Part shown: piece after piece, positions 25,391 through 33,884 of the stretch
Numbering within the stretch: position 1 is the stretch's first letter
How the letters are laid out: every line of letters starts with the position of its first letter
Assembly: GCF_002564465.1 (NCBI RefSeq)
Contig: NZ_NUUX01000014.1
Coordinates: 1-49,841, forward strand
Origin: Bacillus sp. AFS088145
GTDB taxonomy: Bacteria > Bacillota > Bacilli > Bacillales > Bacillaceae_G
Direction: 5' to 3'
Length of the DNA stretch: 49,841 nucleotides
Translations under genes and position numbers: made by a program
Notes under the pieces: generated by a model
What the model saw: the letters and a program-made list of their open reading frames with translations, nothing else
Told to the model about the DNA's origin: nothing
Database searches by the model: none

Positions 25391-28300
25391 TTGAAAAAAA
25401 GAAAACTATTTCCTTACAAAGTAATTTCTACTGTTGGTCTTTCAGTATTACTTTTCTCAACAACTGTATTTGCAGAAGGAGCGAATAATCCTATTGCTTT
25501 GTCAAATGGAGAAAAAACAAATCGTAATATAAGCGATTACATAAAAAAAGGATTATTATCTCAACAAAGTGAAAATAAATCAGGTAAAAGCGATCGTGAT
25601 GGTTATAAAGACTTATACAATTCAGGCAAGGATCAAATTAGGAAGTTTAAACCAGACGAGAAAGTAAGACTAATAGTTGAGGTTGATAGTCCAGTTGTTA
25701 CGTCAACCGTGTCTGAAGAAACAAAAGAGAAAGAGTTTAAGATAAAGCAAGATAAAGTCATTAATAGTCTTAATAAAACCAAAAAAAATATACATGTTAA
25801 ACATCGTTTCTTTACAGGTTTTAACGGGTTTAGTACTGAAACTGAATATAAAAATATGAAAGAAATCAAATCGATACAAGGCGTTAAGAATATACATATT
25901 GCTCGAGTATTCCAACCTTCTATGGGCGCTAGTAAAGAATTAGTACAAGCTCAAAAAGTTTGGGAATCTTACGGATACCAAGGGGAAGGATTAGTCGTTG
26001 GCGTAATCGATTCTGGTATTGACTGGACACATAAGGATTTGACGATAACTGACAAAGGGAAACAACAAGAAAAGTGGACAAAAGAAAACATTCAAGGAAA
26101 ATTTGCAGAAACTAATGTAAACGAAATTTGGTATAGCGACAAAGTTCCAACAGGATATGACTGGGCGGACGATGATACAGATGTAATTCCTGGGGAATAT
26201 GGAAGTCCACATGGTACACATGTATCAGGAACAATCGGTGCCAATGGTGATGAAACGAGTGATGGCGTAAAAGGAATTGCACCTGGTGTGCAATTGTTAG
26301 CAGAAAAAGTATTCTCTGACTATGGTGGCGGAGCATATGAGGATGACCTAATCGCAGGCATCCAGCACGCAGTAACGATGGGTGCTGATGTTATTAATAT
26401 GAGTTTAGGTAGTGATTCGGGCTGGGTTGGCGAAGAAGATGATCCGGTACAAAAAGCGATTCGTCAAGCAACTGAACAGGGCACATTGGTTGTTGTCGCA
26501 GGTGGAAATGCCGCTTATAGTACGAAAAATAATTTTTTGCAAAGTTCGTTACTCCCATATGCAGAGAACCCAGATATCGGTACGGTAGGATCACCAGGTG
26601 TTAGTCCTTTTGCTTTGTCAGTGGCTTCTTATGAAAATTCAAAAGTTCATATGGATTCCTTAAAATCAACAACTGGAGAGATTTTTCCATATAAAAATCA
26701 AGCTGGAAATAGTCTTACTGACGTTTTAGAAAAAGGGAAAAATTATGATTTTGTATACGTAGGTGAGGGAAGATCTGCTGATTACGCAGGAAAAGATGTA
26801 AAGGGAAAAATTGTTGTTACGAAACCGATTCCTCCATACGGATATAATGGGAATGTTGAATTTCAACAACAAGCACAGAACAGAGGGGCAGTTGCATTAA
26901 TCCAGGTACCACCTACAAACTTACCCGATTTTGCTGATATTGATTTTTCACCATACTTTTTGACTTCAGTTACAACATCAAAAACTATAGGTAATGATTT
27001 AATATCTAAACTAGCTAGCGGGCAAAAAATAAGTATGCAGCTTTCTGGTGGAACATATGTCGATAATGAAAATAAAAATAAAATGTCATCGTTCTCGTCT
27101 TATGGTGCACCTTATACTTTAGATTTTAAACCTGAAATTTCTGCACCGGGTGGAAATATTTATTCGACAATACCTGGTAACAAATATGATGTTTATAGTG
27201 GTACATCAATGGCAACACCACATGTTGCAGGCGGTTCAGCATTGCTTTTACAGGCCCTTTATCAAAAAGGACTAACTCATTCAGAAGATACGGTTTTAAA
27301 AGCAAAAATTGCATTAATGAATACAGCGAAAGTTGTGATGGATCCAAGTACAAATAGTGAAATACCATATTCTCCACGTGTACAAGGATCTGGTTTAATG
27401 CAAATAAAAAATGCAATTAATACGCCAGTAATTGTAACAAATAAAAATACGCCGCTTGAGCAGGCTGGTGCAGTTGCATTAAAAGAAATAAAAAATGATC
27501 GAGCTATTTTTAATTTAAATGTAGAATCGCTTGAAACAAAGAAATCAAAAGAAGAATATGAGTACACTGTTAATGTAGACCTATTAACAGATGGTACAGT
27601 TACGAAACAGTTTGACTTAGATGGTGATGGAACATTAGATTCAAAAGATTATTTAACTTTATTAAGCAAACGTATTGAAGGTGCTTCTGTCTATGTAAAT
27701 GGGGAAAAATTATCTAGTACAGATGGAGCGAAGTTAATCATCAAAGCAGGACAAGAGAAAAACCTGAATGTTGAAATTCGCTTACCTAGAAATTTAAGAA
27801 AAAATTCATTTGTGGAAGGATTTGTCCGCCTTACTCCTGTAGGAAATGACCAAGAGAAAGCAGTTCCTTTAACTGTGCCATATATGGGCTTTTTAGGTGA
27901 TTGGACGCAACCAAAAAATATAGATCCTGCTCCTTGGAGTGATGGTGTATTTATAGGATATACTGTACTTTGGGACGATGTGTCTGATGCACCATTAGGT
28001 TTTGATGGAAGGACAGGTACCTTCAATTTTGATCATATGACAATTTCACCGAACACTTTCGCACCAGGTGTTTTCCCTTCCTTTCAAGCATTACGAAATT
28101 TAAAAGAAACTGAAATGTATATTGAAGATCAAAAGGGGAAAAGAGTTAAATGGTTAGGAAACTTTAGTGAATTTACAGCAGATGGGTCGCCGTTTAAATT
28201 CACCAAAAATAGCATGGCAAGTGGAGATTTGTATTATAAGTTTGATGAATATTCTGCACCTAATTATACATGGAATGAGACAAACGAGAATGGTGATTTT

Positions 28301-28942
28301 GTTCCGGATGGTAATTACAATTATGTAATTAAATCAACTTTCGATTATAAAAATGCAAAGCCACAATATGTAAAACTTCCTGTTAAAGTCGATTCAACGG
28401 CGGTAAAAATTTCAAATATTCAAGTGAATCCAAAAAATGGTAAATATGAAATTTCATTTAATGCTACAGACAGTGCAAATAGTAGTGGATACAAAGGTGC
28501 CATAGTATATGTAAATGGTGATTATTATGAAACAAATGAAGGAGAAACGACGATCACTGTATCAACTGAACCAAAGGGTATAGTAGTAATGGGGTATGAT
28601 TATGCGTACAATCAAAGCTATGCTGTTTGGGGTGACGAATCATATATTGATTACAGTATGGTTCTTAGTTGGTTTTATGTTTCTGGAACAAATGTAAATG
28701 CTAATAATCCAGCTCAAATAACTGGATATGCAAATAATCGTGTAGATTGGAAGATTTATGTTAAAGATTCTAAAGGTAACATAATTGAGACGAAAGATAT
28801 ATTAAATGAACATACATTACGTATGAAATGGACTCCTGATCCAAATGTTCCAGATGGTACGTATTATATTTCTGCAGGGGTTACAACGAAGGATGGATTT
28901 AAGGTAACAACAGAATCAAAAAAAGTTACTGTAAATCGTTAA
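25391..28942 (+). CDS. Large secreted subtilase (S8) with PA domain, Vpr/lactocepin-like
   Basis: An 1183-aa protease from TTG 25391, which sits 5 nt after AAAGGGTGG (a GTG at 25382 is upstream in frame). It has a signal peptide to about residue 29 (TTVFA) and an I9-type propeptide (about 85-175). The catalytic residues are Asp207 (VIDSG), His274 (HGTHVSG), Asn373 (AGGNA) and Ser606 (GTSMATPHVAGG). A PA domain (about 440-540) is inserted before Ser606, followed by an Fn3_5/C5a-peptidase-like domain, a DLDGDGTLDSKDY calcium-loop-like word (about 740) and C-terminal Ig/FlgD-like repeats. No LPXTG or S-layer anchor is seen. Role: extracellular protein degradation. Monocistronic. Confidence 0.93.
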   Translation: MKKRKLFPYKVISTVGLSVLLFSTTVFAEGANNPIALSNGEKTNRNISDYIKKGLLSQQSENKSGKSDRDGYKDLYNSGKDQIRKFKPDEKVRLIVEVDSPVVTSTVSEETKEKEFKIKQDKVINSLNKTKKNIHVKHRFFTGFNGFSTETEYKNMKEIKSIQGVKNIHIARVFQPSMGASKELVQAQKVWESYGYQGEGLVVGVIDSGIDWTHKDLTITDKGKQQEKWTKENIQGKFAETNVNEIWYSDKVPTGYDWADDDTDVIPGEYGSPHGTHVSGTIGANGDETSDGVKGIAPGVQLLAEKVFSDYGGGAYEDDLIAGIQHAVTMGADVINMSLGSDSGWVGEEDDPVQKAIRQATEQGTLVVVAGGNAAYSTKNNFLQSSLLPYAENPDIGTVGSPGVSPFALSVASYENSKVHMDSLKSTTGEIFPYKNQAGNSLTDVLEKGKNYDFVYVGEGRSADYAGKDVKGKIVVTKPIPPYGYNGNVEFQQQAQNRGAVALIQVPPTNLPDFADIDFSPYFLTSVTTSKTIGNDLISKLASGQKISMQLSGGTYVDNENKNKMSSFSSYGAPYTLDFKPEISAPGGNIYSTIPGNKYDVYSGTSMATPHVAGGSALLLQALYQKGLTHSEDTVLKAKIALMNTAKVVMDPSTNSEIPYSPRVQGSGLMQIKNAINTPVIVTNKNTPLEQAGAVALKEIKNDRAIFNLNVESLETKKSKEEYEYTVNVDLLTDGTVTKQFDLDGDGTLDSKDYLTLLSKRIEGASVYVNGEKLSSTDGAKLIIKAGQEKNLNVEIRLPRNLRKNSFVEGFVRLTPVGNDQEKAVPLTVPYMGFLGDWTQPKNIDPAPWSDGVFIGYTVLWDDVSDAPLGFDGRTGTFNFDHMTISPNTFAPGVFPSFQALRNLKETEMYIEDQKGKRVKWLGNFSEFTADGSPFKFTKNSMASGDLYYKFDEYSAPNYTWNETNENGDFVPDGNYNYVIKSTFDYKNAKPQYVKLPVKVDSTAVKISNIQVNPKNGKYEISFNATDSANSSGYKGAIVYVNGDYYETNEGETTITVSTEPKGIVVMGYDYAYNQSYAVWGDESYIDYSMVLSWFYVSGTNVNANNPAQITGYANNRVDWKIYVKDSKGNIIETKDILNEHTLRMKWTPDPNVPDGTYYISAGVTTKDGFKVTTESKKVTVNR

Positions 28943-28981
28943 CTTTTTAATAACCAACTTACTAAAGAAGTTGGCTTGGTC

Positions 28982-29020
28982 GAGAAAATTGCTATGTCTT
29001 ATGGTATTTCAATCGCATAA
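28982..29020 (+). pseudogene. 3'-end remnant of an L,D-transpeptidase paralogue
   Basis: The last codons, MSYGISIA then stop, and the following bases (AAGTAAAGAAAAGGG) match the 3' end of the transpeptidase gene at 24600-24645 (QSYGISIS then stop, AAATAAAGAAAGGGG). Nothing of the rest of that gene is present, so this is the eroded end of a second copy. Confidence 0.7.
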
Positions 29021-29026
29021 GTAAAG

Positions 29027-29080
29027 AAAAGGGATATCTCATAGTCGATTTTTATGACAAAGAGACATCCCTTTTATTTT
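29027..29080 (+). terminator. Terminator of the transpeptidase remnant, now serving the subtilase
   Basis: AAAAGGGATATCTC pairs with GAGACATCCCTTTT, then TATTTT. It is the first terminator after the subtilase. Confidence 0.8.
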
Positions 29081-29146
29081 ATGTTTTACCACCTTAAGTG
29101 AACCCATTAAACTAACTTCTGCTTCTACTGCTTTCTCTTTTTGAGC

Positions 29147-29383
29147 TTATTCTAGTAATTGCAGATGGAAAAATTCAATCATCTGTTTTAATGTATCTTG
29201 AACAATTGGCAAACGGAAATCCTTTTCAAATACATGTTCTCCGTTTGGAATAGTAATGAACTTTGTTTTCACTCTTTTTTGTAAAAGAGCACCTCTCAAA
29301 AAGACAGATTGTTCGTACGGAACATCTGTGTCTTTCGTACCATGTAAAAATATAGTTGGCGGGTAATCATTTAATAGTTCCAA
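29147..29383 (-). pseudogene. Alpha/beta hydrolase C-terminal fragment
   Basis: A 78-codon minus-strand frame with PPTIFLHGTKDTDVPYEQS (catalytic Asp region) and PNGEHVF (catalytic His), the C-terminal quarter of an esterase/prolyl-oligopeptidase-like hydrolase. A TAG lies immediately upstream in frame and the nucleophile-Ser half is missing. It cannot be active. Confidence 0.78.
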
Positions 29384-29527
29384 CTATGCAATAATTACCG
29401 GAATGATTTTTCGGAAATTTAATTTATTTTTCATTTCATTTTCATAATTTTTGTATACACTTTAATCAAACTCATTAAAAGTAATCGTAAAGGGAATACA
29501 CGACTATTTTAAATAGGAGGTTTTCAC

Positions 29528-29992
29528 ATGATTAACGAAGTAACTTCTCATCTTCATCCTATTCTAGTTCATTTCCCAATCGCATTTATCACTTTAGCAA
29601 TTTTAAAAGATTTTTGGAGTGTATTTTTCAAGAAAGTAAACTTTCAAGCAGAGCGTGGTATGTGGCTTTGGATTTTTGCAGCACTTAGTGCTTGGCTATC
29701 TGTATCCACAGGACCAGAAGAGATGGCTAGAGGGAATACTACTTTCTTGCATATACACGATCAATTAGCAATACTTACAAGTTGGCTAGTGACAATTGTT
29801 GCAGCTTTTCGAATTTATTCTACTTATTTCAAGAAAAAAGAACTATTTAGTAAGCTTAAGTTTTTATATTTAATCTTTTCACTTGCTTCACTTATTCTAG
29901 TATTATCAGTAGGATATTATGGTGGGAAAATGGTTTATACTGATGGTATTAATGTTAAAGTTCATAATAAATTAGTAAATCCACCTAAATAA
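29528..29992 (+). CDS. DUF2231-family membrane protein
   Basis: A 154-aa protein with four hydrophobic segments. It starts with LHPILVHFPIAFITLAILKD, has a buried His in FLHIHDQLAI, and ends with VGYYGGKMVYTDGINV, all typical of DUF2231 (PF09990). The conserved histidines suggest a haem- or metal-related membrane function, unproven. AGGAGG precedes the ATG. Confidence 0.85.
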   Translation: MINEVTSHLHPILVHFPIAFITLAILKDFWSVFFKKVNFQAERGMWLWIFAALSAWLSVSTGPEEMARGNTTFLHIHDQLAILTSWLVTIVAAFRIYSTYFKKKELFSKLKFLYLIFSLASLILVLSVGYYGGKMVYTDGINVKVHNKLVNPPK

Positions 29993-30117
29993 TTTTATCT
30001 CTTGATCTATATCGTAGTATGAAATTGATTAAGAAGCACAAACACATACAAATATTTAACCAATTAATATTGTTAGGAGACTACTGCAACAGTTACTGCT
30101 AATTGAATTTATTTTCT

Positions 30118-30146
30118 ATGAGCCTTAATTGGCTCATTTTTATTTG
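30118..30146 (+). terminator. Terminator between converging DUF2231 and DUF421 genes
   Basis: ATGAGCC, loop TTAATT, GGCTCAT, then TTTTATTT. Confidence 0.82.
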
Positions 30147-30183
30147 AACTCAATTCAATAATCGTATCAAAAAAATTCATAGC

Positions 30184-30894
30184 TCATTCTTGATCAATTG
30201 GAGAAGCAATCTGATCTTTATAAGTATCGATATAGATATTTCCATTTGCTGCCATCACAGCATATACTACTTCTTTCGTTTGAAGATTACGTTTTTTTAG
30301 CTCTTCATGTACCTTTAATTCTGACAGATTATTTTCTCTTAAATTTTTTGAGATAATTTCTCCATCCATAATCAACTCGATAGGTAATTTGCTTTCTTGT
30401 ATTGTCGGTATATTTAAATCTTGTTTGGTTACGTTTCGGTATTGAGGTTTTTGTAAAAAAGATACTTTACCATTTGTTTCAACTACTACATAAAGAACTT
30501 CTTCTATGTTAAAAATTCCTTTTTCCCTTAATTGTTGATTTAAATAGTCCAGAGAATAGCGCATTTTTCTCATATTGGCCTCTAATATTTTACCATCTTC
30601 AATTATGACAGTTGGATTCCCTGCAAGTAAATTTCTACCTATTCTACTTTTCAAGGAAATAAAACTAACGAGTAAAATGACTAAAACCAAAATTAAAAAA
30701 GCTAATACTGCATGGTGGATTTTTATATTTAAATTGAAAGCTAAATTTGCAATAATGCTCCCTATTGAAATAGCTCCAATAAAATCAAAGGTATTCATCT
30801 CAGCAATGATTTGTTTTCCTAATAGTTTAGCACCGATGAACAATATCAAAAATGCTAGCATTGTTCTTGTAATAATTTCAAAATGTTCAGGCAT
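30184..30894 (-). CDS. DUF421 (YetF-like) membrane protein
   Basis: A 236-aa protein with three N-terminal transmembrane segments (about 8-85) and a soluble domain with the DUF421 hallmarks: RTMLAFLILFIGAKLLGKQ, the FDFIGAISIGSIIAN stretch, GNPTVIIEDGKI and two related C-terminal halves (VLYVVVETNGKVSF and VVYAVMAANGNIYI). Several paralogues (YetF, YrbG, YkjA, YdfS) occur in Bacillus, mostly of unknown role. Single gene. Confidence 0.88.
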   Translation of the reverse strand: MPEHFEIITRTMLAFLILFIGAKLLGKQIIAEMNTFDFIGAISIGSIIANLAFNLNIKIHHAVLAFLILVLVILLVSFISLKSRIGRNLLAGNPTVIIEDGKILEANMRKMRYSLDYLNQQLREKGIFNIEEVLYVVVETNGKVSFLQKPQYRNVTKQDLNIPTIQESKLPIELIMDGEIISKNLRENNLSELKVHEELKKRNLQTKEVVYAVMAANGNIYIDTYKDQIASPIDQE

Positions 30895-31342
30895 GGGCAG
30901 CTACTCCTTTTACCATTAACCTTAATTTAATTTTTAATTATTATTATCAATAAAGTATTTATGTAATCTTCATATTAAAGAAGTTTAAATTGAGAGACAA
31001 ATTGAATTTATAGAAATTTGATTGTGCAACTTAAAAGAACTTGTATACCAATTTCTGCAATTTAATAAAAAATGTACATAATTTTCATTAAGATTTCACT
31101 TTTAAGGTGTATTTTTTAATAGAAAATAAAATTTAAATGCTTACTATTTATAAAAATGAAACTTTGAATACAAAGGAAAGAGTAATCTAAATTTATCCTA
31201 AAATGTTAATATAGCTTCTAAAAATTGAACCACCTGAAAAGAAATGAGTTCAATTTTTAGATTAAAAATGCTAATCAATTAAAAGAATTTTAAGATTTAC
31301 TCATTATAATACAAGCTGAAAAGAAGAACTGGAGGTATTTAT
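30895..31342. other. 450-bp intergenic region with an inverted repeat
   Basis: A divergent promoter region between the DUF421 gene and the flavinylation operon. The only structure seen is CTAAAAATTGAAC (31218-31230) and its perfect complement GTTCAATTTTTAG (31248-31260) around a 17-nt loop. No gene. Confidence 0.6.
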
Positions 31343-31774
31343 ATGGGCAAAATGAGTAAAAAATGGGTCACAATCTGTTCAACTGCAATTGGAGCGATTT
31401 ATGCTACTGGCTATTTTACAACTGATATTCAAGATTCGAATGTAGCATCGCCAAAAACTGAACAGGTCAATCTTCCGTTAAATAAAAATAATATTGTAAA
31501 AAAAAGTTTTTATAAAAATGGAACTTTTTATGGGATGGCTTCAAATCGTCGTGGATCGATTCAAATCGCCTTAAAGATAAATGAAGATAAAATTATAGAT
31601 GTAGAGATAAGTAATTATGGTATGCATTATTCTGAGGATGACATAGTAAATTTACCAAATGAAGTAGTCAATGTTCAAAGTTCACAAGTTCGGAATGTGT
31701 CAGGAGCGACATATAGTACACAGGCCTTTAAAGATGCTATTCAAGATGCTTTATTAAAGGCAAGGAACATATGA
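31343..31774 (+). CDS. Secreted FMN-binding domain protein (flavinylation substrate)
   Basis: A 143-aa protein with an N-terminal membrane anchor or signal segment and one FMN_bind domain (PF04205, about 50-142). The motif VSGATYSTQAF contains the S/T-G-A-T acceptor whose Thr receives FMN through a phosphoester bond from ApbE. CTGGAGG precedes the ATG, and its stop overlaps the apbE start (ATGA). It is a likely covalently flavinylated electron carrier on the outer face of the membrane. Confidence 0.88.
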   Translation: MGKMSKKWVTICSTAIGAIYATGYFTTDIQDSNVASPKTEQVNLPLNKNNIVKKSFYKNGTFYGMASNRRGSIQIALKINEDKIIDVEISNYGMHYSEDDIVNLPNEVVNVQSSQVRNVSGATYSTQAFKDAIQDALLKARNI

Positions 31775-32679
31775 TGAAGAAAATCATAAGAAAAACGAAA
31801 TTATTCATGGATACGGTAGTTGATATTAAAGTAGTCACATCAAAATCGTTTGATGAAACGGAAGCTTCAATTAATCGTGCATTTGATTTTTTTCAAGAGG
31901 TTGAAAAGACATGTAGCCGATTTAGTTTGGAAAGTGAATTAATGAAGGTTTGTAAAAAAATTAATACACCAGTAGCGGTGAGTCCATTATTATTTGAACC
32001 ATTAAAATTCGCATTAGAGGTGGCTAAATGGACAAATGGAATATTTGATCCAACGGTTGGTCAAATACTAGAAAATGCTGGTTTCAATCAACACTATTTA
32101 ACAGAAGAGCTTATACAAAATAATACATCTGATATCGTTACTTTCTCTGATATTTCCTTAAATGAAGAAGATAAAACATTACTAATAAAAAAGCCATTAG
32201 TGATTGATTTAGGTGCTGTTGCCAAAGGGTTTGCCATTGATCTAGCTGTAAATGAATTGAGACAATTTGATGGATTCATTGTTAATGCTGGTGGGGATCT
32301 TTATGCAGGTGGATTAGATGAGTTAGGGAATAAATGGAAAATAGGAATTCAGCACCCACAAAATAAGGAAAAAATCATTCACACAATAGAAATATCTAAC
32401 ATGGCGGTTTGTACTTCTGGAAGTTATGAACGTAAAAGTAATTTAAACTCAGAAATTCATCATATTATTAATCCAAAAAATAAAAAATCACCAACTGAGT
32501 TGATTAGTTGTAGCATCATCGCACCATATGCAATGATGGCAGATGCATTTTCAACAACATGTTTTTTAATGGCTAGGAAAAAGGGACTAGCTCTATTAGA
32601 AGAAGTTGAATTAGAGGGCATTTTAATTTCATCAGATTTACAAATTTATCATAAAGGAGTGGATAATATTGACTATTAA
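31771..32679 (+). CDS. apbE: FAD:protein FMN transferase
   Basis: A 302-aa ApbE-family enzyme that moves FMN from FAD onto a Thr of target proteins. Motifs are MDTVVDIKV at the start, CSRFSLESEL, FDPTVGQ, LGAVAKGFAIDLA, NAGGDLYAGG, CTSGSYER, HHIINPKN and the acidic DAFSTTCFLM region for metal binding. No classical lipobox or signal peptide is visible, so its side of the membrane is uncertain. It is flanked by its likely substrate gene (4-nt overlap) and a membrane partner (11-nt overlap). Confidence 0.93.
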   Translation: MMKKIIRKTKLFMDTVVDIKVVTSKSFDETEASINRAFDFFQEVEKTCSRFSLESELMKVCKKINTPVAVSPLLFEPLKFALEVAKWTNGIFDPTVGQILENAGFNQHYLTEELIQNNTSDIVTFSDISLNEEDKTLLIKKPLVIDLGAVAKGFAIDLAVNELRQFDGFIVNAGGDLYAGGLDELGNKWKIGIQHPQNKEKIIHTIEISNMAVCTSGSYERKSNLNSEIHHIINPKNKKSPTELISCSIIAPYAMMADAFSTTCFLMARKKGLALLEEVELEGILISSDLQIYHKGVDNIDY

Positions 32680-33484
32680 ACAATGGATGAAGTCACCAAA
32701 AGGATATGTGATTCAGTCCTTACTGGTTTTACTCTTAATTGCTACAATTGATGATCAAACTAGTAGAGGAGCAATTAACTGTATGATTGCCGTTTTTGTG
32801 GCAACAATCACAGATATTTTATGTTGGACTATTTTAAAAAGGAAAAATATTAAGCCATACGGAGCGGTTATTACTGGGATTATTGTCGCGATGATTTTAA
32901 GTACAACAACTGCATGGTATGTGATTGTTTTCACTACAATCATTTCAATTTTATCAAAATATTTAATTGTTTTTAAAAGGAAACAAATATTTAATCCAGC
33001 AGTTTTTGGTCTATTAATGTCTATCGTCCTTTTTCATACTGAACAAAGTTGGTGGGGAGCATTTGGAGATCTTAAAGGTTGGACAAATATATTTTTATTA
33101 ATCGCTGGGTATATCGTTGTAAGTCGTGTAAATAAATTTCCAATGGTATTTTCATTTTTAGGAACCTATTTCATTCTTTTATTACTGACTGAACTTTTTC
33201 ATATTGGAGATGCAGCGGATGCTTTTCGTAGTCCATTTATAAATGCTTCTCTTTTCTTTGCATTTTTTATGCTCACTGATCCTCCTACATCACCAGCCAA
33301 AGACAAACAACAAGTTATTTTCGGTTTTATTTGTGCATTAGTAGGAGTAACTATTTATAGTTTATTTGGAGGATTAACCTATTTATTTACAGGCTTGATT
33401 GTCGGCAATTTATTTAATCTATTGAAATCAAAACCTTCAATTCAAAAAGTCAAACAAAGGAATCGTTCCTTTCATAATGTATGA
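32669..33484 (+). CDS. RnfD/NqrB-like membrane protein
   Basis: A 271-aa protein with about eight to nine transmembrane segments. AVFVATITDILCW, KPYGAVITGIIVAMILS, FNPAVFG and FAFFMLTDPPTSP resemble RnfD/NqrB family members and the NqrB-like proteins linked to FMN_bind/ApbE genes. I see no S/T-G-A-T flavinylation motif in it. The start is TTG 32669 after AAAGGAGTGG, overlapping apbE. It probably passes electrons from the quinone pool or a cytosolic donor to the flavoprotein outside. Confidence 0.8.
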   Translation: MTIKQWMKSPKGYVIQSLLVLLLIATIDDQTSRGAINCMIAVFVATITDILCWTILKRKNIKPYGAVITGIIVAMILSTTTAWYVIVFTTIISILSKYLIVFKRKQIFNPAVFGLLMSIVLFHTEQSWWGAFGDLKGWTNIFLLIAGYIVVSRVNKFPMVFSFLGTYFILLLLTELFHIGDAADAFRSPFINASLFFAFFMLTDPPTSPAKDKQQVIFGFICALVGVTIYSLFGGLTYLFTGLIVGNLFNLLKSKPSIQKVKQRNRSFHNV

Positions 33485-33534
33485 ATCTAGTAAAAAATGA
33501 AAAGTATTAGTTTCTCCCATTACAAATTAAGAAA

Positions 33535-33611
33535 AATTTCAGGGGATTTCTTAAACGAAAGATGGATTTAAAGTAACGACAGATTTAGAAAAAATTAATG
33601 TAAAACGATAA
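33535..33611 (+). pseudogene. 3'-end remnant of a subtilase paralogue
   Basis: The frame reads TKDGFKVTTDLEKINVKR then stop, against TKDGFKVTTESKKVTVNR then stop at the end of the 25391-28942 protease, and the DNA matches too (AAAGATGGATTTAAAGTAAC). A stop lies upstream and nothing more of the gene is present. It is the last trace of a second copy. Confidence 0.8.
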
Positions 33612-33620
33612 TTTTTTTAG

Positions 33621-33659
33621 TACAAGCTAGCTTAACATGAGCTAGGCTTGTATTTTTTT
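33621..33659 (+). terminator. Terminator after the flavinylation operon and subtilase remnant
   Basis: TACAAGCTAGCT pairs with AGCTAGGCTTGTA, followed by T7. Confidence 0.82.
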
Positions 33660-33699
33660 GTATTTATCTTATGCAGGACACTCCTTTCTAACTAGTTTA

Positions 33700-33790
33700 C
33701 TATTCAACAACAGAAACTTTAACTTCAACATTACCTTTTAATGCTTTCGAATAGGGACTAAATACACAAGATAAGAGATTCTTTTAAAAT
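33700..33790 (-). pseudogene. OsmC/Ohr-family C-terminal fragment
   Basis: The minus strand encodes LSCVFSPYSKALKGNVEVKV, then SVVE and a stop, which resembles the C-terminal end of organic hydroperoxide resistance proteins (CPYSxATRGNIxV). The peroxidatic Cys appears replaced (FSPYS for VCPYS) and no upstream domain is present. Degraded. Confidence 0.6.
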
Positions 33791-33884
33791 ATATCCAATG
33801 CATTAATTAAAATTTCAAATTAAGCAAATGATAAAAATGGAAATTTATATTGATCCTATACTCTAAAGACATAAGGTGGTCTAC

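Noticed and set aside
27691-28026. 111-codon minus-strand frame inside the second subtilase
   Set aside because: Lies antisense to a well-supported protease gene, has no leader, and no protein family words.
31218-31260. FMN riboswitch before the flavinylation operon
   Set aside because: The conserved RFN element core is not present; only a simple inverted repeat is seen.
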